A program made the position numbers and the translations under genes. A model generated the notes under the pieces. The model made no database searches, was not told the origin of the DNA, and worked only from the letters and a program-made list of their open reading frames with translations. This document shows, in pieces, positions 8,833-15,780 of a DNA stretch of 64,000 nucleotides. This stretch comes from SZUA-430 sp040080835 (GTDB taxonomy: Bacteria > Pseudomonadota > Alphaproteobacteria > Micropepsales > Micropepsaceae). The stretch is taken from the NCBI GenBank assembly GCA_040080835.1, contig JBEBHP010000001.1:248001-312000 (forward strand). The letters run 5' to 3'. The first letter of the stretch is position 1. Each line of letters opens with the position of its first letter.

Positions 8833-8917
8833 CCGGGCACAGATTCCTACACTATCCATCTGCAGCGCCGAATAGAGCCGAAAGCGCCGAAAACAAAAAG
8901 AGAACAAATTGCCGCAG
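8833..8917. repeat. 85-base dispersed repeat, copy 1
   Basis: Matches 56282-56366 at 81 of 85 positions in the same orientation. The 3' third contains AAAC-N7-GAAC (within AAACAAAAAGAGAAC), one base away from the alphaproteobacterial LexA box GAAC-N7-GAAC. No gene is encoded. Confidence 0.85.
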
Positions 8918-8951
8918 GGCAGCGACGGCGGAAAGGTGCGGAGCAAAAAAA

Positions 8952-9192
8952 ATGTCTCACGCGAAGACGCGAAGAAAAAGGATTCACGCAAAATCGCCAA
9001 AAAATGGAAAAAACGCAAACAGTTGCATTGAAGCGAAACCGGAGTGCCTGAAAATTTCGGCGCGCGAAGCGCGCCAAGAAAGGCGCTTCAGCTGCTGATG
9101 CGCGTGGTACTTGATACTCTATTTGCGTTTCAATTCTTTTCGCGATTTCGCGTGAACCCTTTTTCTTCGCACCTTCGTATCTTCGTGTGAGA
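8952..9192. repeat. Long imperfect inverted repeat with an inner perfect hairpin
   Basis: The left arm (about 8952-9040, starting GTCTCACGCGAAGACGCGAA) and the right arm (about 9105-9192, ending CTTCGTGTGAGAC) are near reverse complements with small indels. In the middle, GGCGCGC-GAA-GCGCGCC (9059-9075) forms a perfect hairpin. The acgcgaagacgcgaag-type text resembles repeats common in proteobacterial intergenic regions. No ORF spans it. Confidence 0.7.
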
Positions 9193-9217
9193 CTACTTCT
9201 TGCTGATCAGCTGGCCA

Positions 9218-9649
9218 TCACAACAACCCCAGCTCCGCCAGCTCCCGTCGCAGCTTATCAGGCATCTCACCCGCAGCGCCCTTGCCGATATCAGGTGGCG
9301 CTTCCTTCGGATCGAGATAGCGCCAGCCCTGGAACGCGCGACGTGGGCGCGGGCTGACCAGCACGATCTCCTTGTCATAGACAAGGTGACAGCGCGGTAT
9401 GCCTTCCTTGTCGACGAATGGTCGGATGTCGATGAGATGTTGGCGCACGGCAGTATAGCCCTTGATCACCCAGTAGAGCGATCCACCATCAAGCACCTCA
9501 TCCCGTCGCTTGGGCACCATGCGCGTGGTGTGCCGGAGCTCAGGCTTGATCCCTCGCTTCTTCTGCGCAGCAATGTGCTCCTTCTGCCAACTGCGCAGGT
9601 CGTCGATTGTATCAACGCCGACGCAGAGCTTGATGATGTGAAGGGTCAT
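9218..9649 (-). CDS. DUF1489 family protein
   Basis: Conserved alphaproteobacterial protein of unknown function, 143 residues. It begins MTLHIIKLCVGVDTIDDLRS and contains RHTTRMVPKRRDEVLDGGSL, YWVIKGYTAVRQHLIDIRPF and PRPRRAFQGWRYLDPKEAPP, all characteristic of the family, which ends in a short Leu-rich helix as here (LRRELAELGLL). No signal or membrane segment is seen. It follows mccA on the same strand, separated by a palindromic element. Confidence 0.9.
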   Translation of the reverse strand: MTLHIIKLCVGVDTIDDLRSWQKEHIAAQKKRGIKPELRHTTRMVPKRRDEVLDGGSLYWVIKGYTAVRQHLIDIRPFVDKEGIPRCHLVYDKEIVLVSPRPRRAFQGWRYLDPKEAPPDIGKGAAGEMPDKLRRELAELGLL

Positions 9650-9720
9650 GCGGGGTTACGCCCTTCCCGCAAGAGCGTCGCACCCCATCCCCCGCAGCAT
9701 CGCTGGCGCGACGCGCGGGT

Positions 9721-9789
9721 ACTTCCCCATTTCATGGGGAAGACAATGCGTGGCGCGGATTGGCTGTCTTCCCCATGAAATGGGGAAGT
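9721..9789. repeat. Perfect 25-base inverted repeat made of nested palindromes
   Basis: Arms at 9721-9745 and 9765-9789 are exact reverse complements around a 19-base spacer. Each arm is itself nearly palindromic (CTTCCCCA-TTTCA-TGGGGAAG), so several alternative hairpins are possible. It lies between mccA and the DUF1489 gene, 41 bases after the mccA stop, and lacks a T tract, so it is not a typical terminator. Confidence 0.85.
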
Positions 9790-9830
9790 GGCTGCGCAGC
9801 GCGGAACGCGCTGCTGCAGACGATGGGGTC

Positions 9831-11816
9831 CTACGCCTCGAACGCAACAATCACAGCTCCCTCGCTCACCTGATCACCGGCCTTGAACGGTGCACTCTTC
9901 ACCGTGAAGTCACCCGGCGCCGTCAGCGTGTGTTCCATCTTCATCGCTTCCATCACGGCAAGCGCCTGGCCTTTTCGAACCTTGTCGCCAGCCTTCGTCA
10001 TCATCTGGATGATCTTGCCAGGCATCGGTGCGCGCAATTCGTTCGCAGCCATCGCACCATGATCGCTGGCATCAAGCGGATCATGGACTTCAAAGGTGAA
10101 GGTACGCCCTTTCACCATCACGAACATCAGTCCCGCAGTGACAACGCTGCCAGCCACGCGTCGTCCGGCGCAGATGACCTCGATCGAAGCGCCATCAATC
10201 CGTCGCGCGGTCACTTCGCGGGTTTTACCATTCACGCCGAACTGCCAGCCTTCGCCCTGATAGGCAACGGTCACTTCGCGATCAACCCCACCCTGCTTCA
10301 GCTTCAGCGTTTCCGTGCGTGGCGCTGCACCCAATCGCCAGCCATCAAGCTTTCCCCACGGGGACTGCGCGTCAGAAGCATCACGCCGTGTCAGCAGGAC
10401 GCTCGACACCGCAAGCGTCAGCGCATCATCGGCAAGCCCCGCAGGCATCGCGATCAGTTCAGCCTTGTGCCGGTCAATGAAGCCCGTATCGATACGACCC
10501 TGCACCATCGCATCATGGCGCAGCGTGGTGATTAGGAACCCCAGATTGGTCCGCACGCCCGCAACCTCTGCCGTCTCAAGCGCGTCCGAAAGCGTCCCCA
10601 GCGCCCCTTCACGTGTGCGGTTCCACGCAATGACCTTTGCAATCATCGGGTCATAGAACATCGACACCTCGCCGCCTTCGGCGACACCGGCATCAATGCG
10701 CACATGCTCCTGTGGTTCAGGCAACCTCAGGCGTGCAAGTCGCCCTGTCGACGGTAGGAAGTTTTTCGCCGGATCCTCGGCATAGAGGCGCACCTCAACG
10801 GCATGACCGTCGATGCGAAGATCCGACTGGTGAACCGGAAGCCTGTCACCCTGCGCCACCCGCAACTGCCATTCGACCAGATCGTGGCCCGTGACCATCT
10901 CGGTGACGGGATGCTCGACCTGCAGGCGCGTGTTCATTTCCATGAAAAAGAAGTTGTCGGTGGAAAGCCCCTGCGAGCCATCAACGATGAACTCGACCGT
11001 CCCCGCCCCCTGATAGCCAATCGCTTTCGCACAGGTAACAGCTGCATCGCCCATCTTTTTGCGCATCGCATCAGTCATGCCGGGTGCCGGCGCTTCCTCG
11101 ATGACTTTCTGGTGGCGTCGTTGCAGCGAGCAGTCGCGCTCGAACAGGTGAACCGCATTTCCGCGGGCGTCAGCAAAGACCTGGATCTCGATATGGCGCG
11201 GTGTCTGGACATACCGTTCGATGAGCACTCGCGCATCACCAAAGGCGGACTTCGCCTCTCGTTGCGCCCCTTCAAGTGCCTTTGTAAAGTCCGACGCATT
11301 GTCGACGCGGCGCATGCCCTTGCCACCACCACCGGCGACAGCCTTGATCAGTACCGGATAGCCGATCTTGCCCGCCTCGCGCGCGAGGTGCTCTATCGAC
11401 TGGTCCTCGCCGAAATAGCCCGGCACGACCGGCACACCAGCCTTGATCATCAGCGCCTTGGCAGCGTCCTTCAGCCCCATGGCGCGAATGGCGCTTGCGG
11501 GCGGCCCGACAAACACAAGCTTCGCCTTGGCGCAGGCATCGGCGAATTCGGGATTCTCCGAAAGAAAACCATAGCCCGGGTGAATGGCCTGCGCGCCCGA
11601 TTTTGCAGCTGCCGCAATGATCGCATCAATGTTCAGATAGCTCTCGCGCGCTGCCGCAGGCCCGATATGGACCGCCTCGTCGGCGGTCGCCACATGCAGC
11701 GAATTTGCATCCGCATCCGAATACACAGCGATCGTGCGAATGCCCAACCGCTTCGCAGTGCGCATCACGCGGCACGCAATCTCTCCGCGATTGGCAACAA
11801 GAAGTGAGGAAAACAT
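9831..11816 (-). CDS. mccA: Methylcrotonoyl-CoA carboxylase, biotin-containing alpha subunit
   Basis: ATP-dependent biotin carboxylase plus biotin carrier of the leucine degradation pathway. The start at 11816 gives the standard N-terminus MFSSLLVANRGEIACRVMRT; it follows the hydratase stop by only seven bases, suggesting translational coupling. Visible features are AIHPGYGFLSENPEFADAC, the ATP-grasp glycine loop AVAGGGGKGMR, FMEMNTRLQVEHPVTEMVTG, and near the C-terminus the biotinylation site VMEAMKMEH. About 661 residues fits MccA. It could in principle serve another acyl-CoA, but the adjacent hydratase and the mccB gene nearby favour methylcrotonoyl-CoA. Confidence 0.93.
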   Translation of the reverse strand: MFSSLLVANRGEIACRVMRTAKRLGIRTIAVYSDADANSLHVATADEAVHIGPAAARESYLNIDAIIAAAAKSGAQAIHPGYGFLSENPEFADACAKAKLVFVGPPASAIRAMGLKDAAKALMIKAGVPVVPGYFGEDQSIEHLAREAGKIGYPVLIKAVAGGGGKGMRRVDNASDFTKALEGAQREAKSAFGDARVLIERYVQTPRHIEIQVFADARGNAVHLFERDCSLQRRHQKVIEEAPAPGMTDAMRKKMGDAAVTCAKAIGYQGAGTVEFIVDGSQGLSTDNFFFMEMNTRLQVEHPVTEMVTGHDLVEWQLRVAQGDRLPVHQSDLRIDGHAVEVRLYAEDPAKNFLPSTGRLARLRLPEPQEHVRIDAGVAEGGEVSMFYDPMIAKVIAWNRTREGALGTLSDALETAEVAGVRTNLGFLITTLRHDAMVQGRIDTGFIDRHKAELIAMPAGLADDALTLAVSSVLLTRRDASDAQSPWGKLDGWRLGAAPRTETLKLKQGGVDREVTVAYQGEGWQFGVNGKTREVTARRIDGASIEVICAGRRVAGSVVTAGLMFVMVKGRTFTFEVHDPLDASDHGAMAANELRAPMPGKIIQMMTKAGDKVRKGQALAVMEAMKMEHTLTAPGDFTVKSAPFKAGDQVSEGAVIVAFEA

Positions 11817-11823
11817 CAGCGCC

Positions 11824-12624
11824 CTACTCTGCCCACTTTGGCTTGCGCTTCTCCAGGAACGCCGACAGGCCTTCCTTGGCTTCATCGCTCGCACGCCGCT
11901 CTGCAATGCGCCGCGACGTGTCTGCCATGATGTGCTTGTCGATCGGTCGGCCTTCGACGGCGTCGATCAGTTCCTTCGCTGCATGGATGGCACCCGGCGC
12001 ACAGGCAAAGATGTGCTGCACCAGACGCTCGGACTCCCTGGCAAGTTCGTTGTTGTCTTCGACCAGGATATGGACAAGACCCAGCGCATGCGCGGTCGAT
12101 GCATCAAAGCGTTCGGCGGTCAGGAAATAACGATGTGCCGCGCGCGACCCGATGGCGCGAATGACATAGGGAGATATAACGGCCGGAATAATGCCAAGCT
12201 TTACTTCCGACAGCGCGAAGGACGCAGTCTTCGTGGCAATCGCCATGTCGCACGCCGACAGCAGTCCACAACCACCTGCCATTGCCGCACCATGTACAAG
12301 CGCGATCGTCGCTTGTGGGAGCGTGTGCAACAGGTGGAGCATGCCCGCCATGTCACCGGCGTCTTCCTTGTTGTCAGTCGCCGACCAGTCGGCTGCGGCT
12401 CGCATCCACGCAAGATCGGCGCCAGCAGAGAAGCTGGGACCCGCACCCTCGAGCAGCACGACGCGAACGCCGTCAGCCGTCCGCAGCGTTTCAAAGATAT
12501 CCTTGAGGCGGTTGATCACATCAGGATTGAACGCGTTGTGCACCTTGGGACGGTTCAGGGTGACCACCGCAACGCCGGCACGCGTGGTGTTCAGCAGGAC
12601 GGTATCTTCGATGGCCTCAGTCAT
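11824..12624 (-). CDS. Enoyl-CoA hydratase, probable 3-methylglutaconyl-CoA hydratase
   Basis: Crotonase-fold enzyme, likely hydrating 3-methylglutaconyl-CoA to HMG-CoA after the carboxylase. It shows VTLNRPKVHNAFNPDVI, the oxyanion-hole glycines in AGPSFSAGADLAWM and HGAAMAGGCGLLSACDMAIA, and the terminal FLEKRKPKW of the family. The ATG at 12624 has GAGGAG ten bases upstream; longer starts at 12651 and 12693 lack this. It is the first gene of a unit with mccA. A general short-chain hydratase remains possible, but context favours LiuC function. Confidence 0.88.
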   Translation of the reverse strand: MTEAIEDTVLLNTTRAGVAVVTLNRPKVHNAFNPDVINRLKDIFETLRTADGVRVVLLEGAGPSFSAGADLAWMRAAADWSATDNKEDAGDMAGMLHLLHTLPQATIALVHGAAMAGGCGLLSACDMAIATKTASFALSEVKLGIIPAVISPYVIRAIGSRAAHRYFLTAERFDASTAHALGLVHILVEDNNELARESERLVQHIFACAPGAIHAAKELIDAVEGRPIDKHIMADTSRRIAERRASDEAKEGLSAFLEKRKPKWAE

Positions 12625-12733
12625 GGGCGGCAAGCTCCTCGGATCGGACATGAAATCCTTGTAGCCCCTCTCCATTACCCGGAGAAGGACCAACAGTGGC
12701 TAACTCGCCTGTTCAAAAGGGATAAGTGCCCGC

Positions 12734-13096
12734 CTAGTGGTGCCCGCTGTCGTGGGCATGGCCGCCGGAACCACCAAGCATGATCGTCTTCACAAGGAAG
12801 AAGATCGAAATCACGATCAGATAGCCGGCAAACAGCGAGGCGAGATACTTCCAGTAGTCGAGTTCGACCACCGGCGGCAGTTTGAATGCAGCACCATTGG
12901 CGAGCACAGGGATCATCACTGTCAGGGCAACATTCGCAACCACGGCCACAATCGCCGTGACCGGAAGGCGCCGCCAGCTAGGCATCATGTACGCAAGAAC
13001 AGCCGCGATCAGCAGTCCCTGCACGCCGTTGACGTGATAGAACCCGGTCTGGAAATAGCTCAGCACGATCTGAAGAACTTCTTTGGCTTGTTCCAT
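12734..13096 (-). CDS. Small membrane protein with a histidine-rich tail
   Basis: About 120 residues with three probable membrane segments (VQGLLIAAVLAYMMPSW, LPVTAIVAVVANVALTVMIP and ASLFAGYLIVISIFFLVKTI) and a C-terminal GGSGGHAHDSGHH that could bind metal. The ATG at 13096 is preferred over 13108, because GGAGAG lies just in front of it. The start region directly follows the RNase T2 stop, so the two are probably co-translated. I do not recognise a family, and the His tail is the only functional hint. Confidence 0.75.
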   Translation of the reverse strand: MEQAKEVLQIVLSYFQTGFYHVNGVQGLLIAAVLAYMMPSWRRLPVTAIVAVVANVALTVMIPVLANGAAFKLPPVVELDYWKYLASLFAGYLIVISIFFLVKTIMLGGSGGHAHDSGHH

Positions 13097-13108
13097 GTCA
13101 CTCTCCAT

Positions 13109-13900
13109 TCAGTTCCGCGGCCAGTTTCCCCGGACATCAAGCATCCGGGCTTCACGCCCGCCACAATGACTTTTCAACGTCTCTCGCGAGCATGCCCGCG
13201 GCTGCAATTCCTTGTCCAGACACACACGGACCTCACCGATGTCATTGCGGCGGCACGTGACTAAAATACCCGCCTGAGAAAGCCCCGGATTTGCGTCAAG
13301 AAACGCCCGCCTGACATCGTTGGCCGTAATTCTTATCACGCTTTGCGGCTGTTTGAAGGCCTTTGGCACCCTGATGCCATCCACGGCGAGTGCAGCCGCA
13401 GCATAATAATCGGCCTGCGTGAGCCCCGAGCAGGTGCCGTGCTTTTCCCACTCGTGCTGAACCAGGTTCTCGGATGGCGAGAGCTTCAGCGCTTCCTGCA
13501 ACACATTACCGGTGAGGCGCCGCGGCTCCTTGCTCTGACAGCTCTCTGGATACCCACGCTCGTTCTGCGGCCAGAGACCATGCAGGACAAATCCATAAGG
13601 CCGCCCCGAACGGCACTGCAGGTCATCATCACGCCCCGCTCCCTCATCGCCCGAACAATGCGTCGGCGACCAAGAAAGCGTCAGCAGGTAGAAATCGAAG
13701 TTGCCGTCGCTGACGGGAGCCTTTGGAGCGGTTGTTGAAACGGGAACTGTCTCAGGCTGTGTCGGTGACGCGGCCTCAACGGGACGCACTGACGTATTGT
13801 GCCTTTCGCCAAACCCAAAGCGTTGCTGCAGCAGCGCAAGCCCGATCATCAAAATGACCGCCAGCGCGGTCCGGATCATTGTCTGAGGACTTTTTGGCAT
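13109..13900 (-). CDS. RNase T2 family ribonuclease, exported
   Basis: Secreted or periplasmic endoribonuclease that cleaves RNA via 2',3'-cyclic phosphates. It has an N-terminal membrane or signal segment (about residues 8-29), a variable Pro/Thr-rich stretch, and the two catalytic blocks: FVLHGLWPQ with His107, and HEWEKHGTC with His149, Glu150, Lys153 and His154. The cysteine pairs expected for disulphides are present. At 263 residues the length is usual. Its first 15 or so codons and the upstream region are duplicated at about 14834-15096, where they are joined to a copy of the mccB 3' end. Confidence 0.92.
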   Translation of the reverse strand: MPKSPQTMIRTALAVILMIGLALLQQRFGFGERHNTSVRPVEAASPTQPETVPVSTTAPKAPVSDGNFDFYLLTLSWSPTHCSGDEGAGRDDDLQCRSGRPYGFVLHGLWPQNERGYPESCQSKEPRRLTGNVLQEALKLSPSENLVQHEWEKHGTCSGLTQADYYAAAALAVDGIRVPKAFKQPQSVIRITANDVRRAFLDANPGLSQAGILVTCRRNDIGEVRVCLDKELQPRACSRETLKSHCGGREARMLDVRGNWPRN

Positions 13901-14136
13901 GCGTGTCTGGTCCGGAATGATTCACCGATGAAGGCAGATGTTATCAGCGACTGCGTCCGGCGCATAATTGGGCTCAATATCCCAAACCCCGTCATGGCCG
14001 CGTCGCGCGGCAGCGCGTACCGGCCACCCAGAATCTCCACAAGTCCATCTGCAGCCCACCCGACGCCCGAATTGAAACGCTGCGCGCTCTTCGACAAAAA
14101 CTCAGGCTGCAACTGGGTGGCCGGTACGCGCTGCCG
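13863..14136. repeat. Segmental duplication, copy A (RNase T2 start plus upstream hairpin element)
   Basis: About 274 bases that align with 14834-15096 almost continuously: the first codons of the RNase T2 gene, its upstream region with ATTATCAGCGAC-type text and GGCGCATAATTGGGCT, and the left part of the hairpin element. Copy A has about 11 extra bases in the spacer. Its right hairpin arm is cut after CTGCCG at 14136; the left arm (13990-14030) is complete. Confidence 0.88.
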
Positions 14137-14143
14137 TTTTGTG

Positions 14144-14746
14144 TCAATCCTTTTTCGACCAGGCGCCCTTGGCCCTCACGCTTTCGACGTGATCCTCATA
14201 TTCCGTATGAAGCCTTGTCGCGTCCCACTCGACAAACGCATCATAGTTCGCTCGTCCAACCAGCAAGCGGCCGAACCAGCGGGCGATGCCAAGCGGCGCA
14301 CCACTTCCACCGCCCCAATGGTATTGGAATCTGTCAGCCGCTCCACCCAGAAGTGCAAGGAAACCCGCAAAGTAAATTCCTTTCTCGATCGAAGGCCATT
14401 CGGTTAGATAGCCCAACAGCGATCCCATAAGTATCGAGCCCAGCGACGCCGACAACAAATACGTCACGAGCGGCGAACGATGCCTAAACCGAGGCCAAAT
14501 GATGGATCTGAATTTCATGAATGAAATCAGGTGTACGCCAAGCAGCAGGTTTCCTCTAAACACTTCAAAAAACGGGCTGCTGAAAAATGAACCAATATTG
14601 AATTCCTGCCCCGCATTGACCACTTCGATAGCCGCAGCCAGAGCAACAGGGATATAGAACACTATAGACAGCACAAAATAGCACCAGACCAGATGCGCGG
14701 AAACTTCGACGACGTACGCGATGAAACCTTGACCCTTTGACGACAT
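14144..14746 (-). CDS. Unknown membrane protein, paralogue A
   Basis: About 200 residues with membrane segments near AHLVWCYFVLSIVFYIPVAL, FRGNLLLGVHLISFM, LVTYLLSASLGSILMGSLLG and GIYFAGFLALLGGA, then a polar, charged C-terminal tail. The ATG at 14746 is chosen because the frame upstream of it runs into the copied mccB tail and is not convincing. The pattern W-P-R-F followed by PLVT and a hydrophobic run resembles W-P-K-F...PLVT in the protein at 15185-15778, of near-equal length and in the same relative position, so the two look like diverged duplicates. No function can be assigned. Confidence 0.7.
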   Translation of the reverse strand: MSSKGQGFIAYVVEVSAHLVWCYFVLSIVFYIPVALAAAIEVVNAGQEFNIGSFFSSPFFEVFRGNLLLGVHLISFMKFRSIIWPRFRHRSPLVTYLLSASLGSILMGSLLGYLTEWPSIEKGIYFAGFLALLGGAADRFQYHWGGGSGAPLGIARWFGRLLVGRANYDAFVEWDATRLHTEYEDHVESVRAKGAWSKKD

Positions 14747-14763
14747 TGTAACAGCCTTGTCTT

Positions 14764-14871
14764 TCACATCCTGAACACACCAAACTTCGTCTTCGGGATC
14801 GGCGCGTTCAGCGTGGCACTCAGCACCACCGCAAGCGCGGTCCGTAACATCGACTGCGGATTCTTTGGCAT
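14764..14871 (-). pseudogene. Chimeric 35-codon remnant: RNase T2 N-terminus joined to the mccB C-terminus
   Basis: The reading frame starts MPKNPQSMLRTALAV, close to the RNase T2 start MPKSPQTMIRTALAV, and ends LSATLNAPIPKTKFGVFRM, identical over 19 residues to the mccB C-terminus. The nucleotide match to the mccB end (15784-15850) runs up to about 14832, where the match to the RNase T2 start takes over. This is the expected breakpoint of a tandem duplication, not a functional gene. Confidence 0.85.
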
Positions 14872-15096
14872 GCGGATCAGGTCCGGATTGATTCACCGAT
14901 AGCGGTAGACATTATCAGCGACCGCGTCCGGCGCATAATTGGGCTAAATATCCCTAACCCCGTCATGGCCGTGTCGCGCGGCAGCGCGTACCGACCACCC
15001 AGAATCTCCGCAAGCCCACCCAACGCCTGAATTGAAACGCCGCGCGCTCTTCGACACACACTCAGGCCGCAACTGGGTGGCCGGTACGCGCTGCCG
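14834..15096. repeat. Segmental duplication, copy B
   Basis: Counterpart of 13863-14136 in direct orientation. It holds the duplicated RNase T2 start, the upstream region and the hairpin element, whose right arm is complete here (to 15114). Confidence 0.88.
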
Positions 15097-15114
15097 CGCG
15101 ACACGGCCATGACG
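14961..15114. repeat. Hairpin element with 41-base inverted arms (complete copy)
   Basis: Arms 14961-15001 and 15074-15114 are reverse complements with one mismatch, around a 72-base spacer. Each arm contains GTCATGGCCGTGTCGCGCGG or its complement. A copy with a truncated right arm is at 13990-14136, and the outer 28 bases of one arm recur at 56589-56616. No coding capacity with credible codon use. Confidence 0.88.
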
Positions 15115-15184
15115 AAACTTTTTGATGTTTGGGCCTGTTTGACTCACAGGCATGCGCGACTGAAATATCAGAGCGTGCACTATA

Positions 15185-15778
15185 CTAATTGGCAAACGGT
15201 TCTAGACCCGCAGCCGGATCGAAGAAATCTTTTGCCGATTTCCAACCCAGAAACAAAGCCAGCAGCGGCCTCATCACCCACCGAAGCCCTGTATAGTACC
15301 AGTGAAGAAATGAACCCAACGCGAGATAGCCAGCCGCAGCGAACGCGCCAGCGCACACAGTCACTGCCAAAAACACCAATACTGAATAATTCCTGTCAGC
15401 ATCCCCAAATCGCACGAACTCGATGAGATACTGAGACAGCCCCATATCTTGTCCCCAAAACCCGTACAGAAACCACACAATTTGAGTGAGAACGTGCCCC
15501 ACAACAATAGACCAAAGCAATTGTACAATCGGTGTTACTAGCGGAAATTTCGGCCACACGATCACCGGAGAACAAAGCACTGTAACAACCTGCAAAAATG
15601 AAATGGCCCCGGGCCTCAGCAAATCCAGCGCCACGTTGGAATTGTCGACTTCCGGATTCGAGATACTGTGCAAAAGGCCTAGCAGCAGATAAAACACATA
15701 AAACACAACCCAACAACGCACCAGTTGCAGCATCATCAGGAACGGGAATAGCAAGACATTTTTCACAGCGGCCACCAT
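15185..15778 (-). CDS. Unknown membrane protein, paralogue B
   Basis: About 197 residues with several membrane segments (LLFPFLMMLQLVRCWVVFYV, AISFLQVVTVLCSPVIVW, VQLLWSIVVGHVLTQIVWFL, VLVFLAVTVCAGAFAAAGYL) and a short polar C-terminus. The ATG at 15778 lies two bases after the mccB stop codon and has AGGA in front, so translation is probably coupled to mccB; a GTG at 15784 overlapping the stop is an alternative. It resembles the protein at 14144-14746 in length, topology and the W-P-K-F...PLVT stretch. Function unknown. Confidence 0.7.
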   Translation of the reverse strand: MVAAVKNVLLFPFLMMLQLVRCWVVFYVFYLLLGLLHSISNPEVDNSNVALDLLRPGAISFLQVVTVLCSPVIVWPKFPLVTPIVQLLWSIVVGHVLTQIVWFLYGFWGQDMGLSQYLIEFVRFGDADRNYSVLVFLAVTVCAGAFAAAGYLALGSFLHWYYTGLRWVMRPLLALFLGWKSAKDFFDPAAGLEPFAN

Positions 15779-15780
15779 CG

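Larger units (their letters stand above)
8607..9217. other. Non-coding, repeat-rich gap between the acetyltransferase and DUF1489 genes
   Basis: This 610-base gap contains no credible gene. It holds the 85-base dispersed repeat (8833-8917) and the long imperfect inverted repeat (8952-9192). The region 8607-8832 shows nothing I can name. Confidence 0.6.

Noticed and set aside
9656..9850. 64-codon frame across the palindromic element at 9721-9789
   Set aside because: Translation of nested palindromes (FPISWGRQ, LPHEMGK), a known artefact of such repeats.
14877..15110. 77-codon frame through the hairpin element (and its counterpart at 13876-14112)
   Set aside because: Its translation is that of the repeat itself and is truncated differently in the two copies; no start signal.
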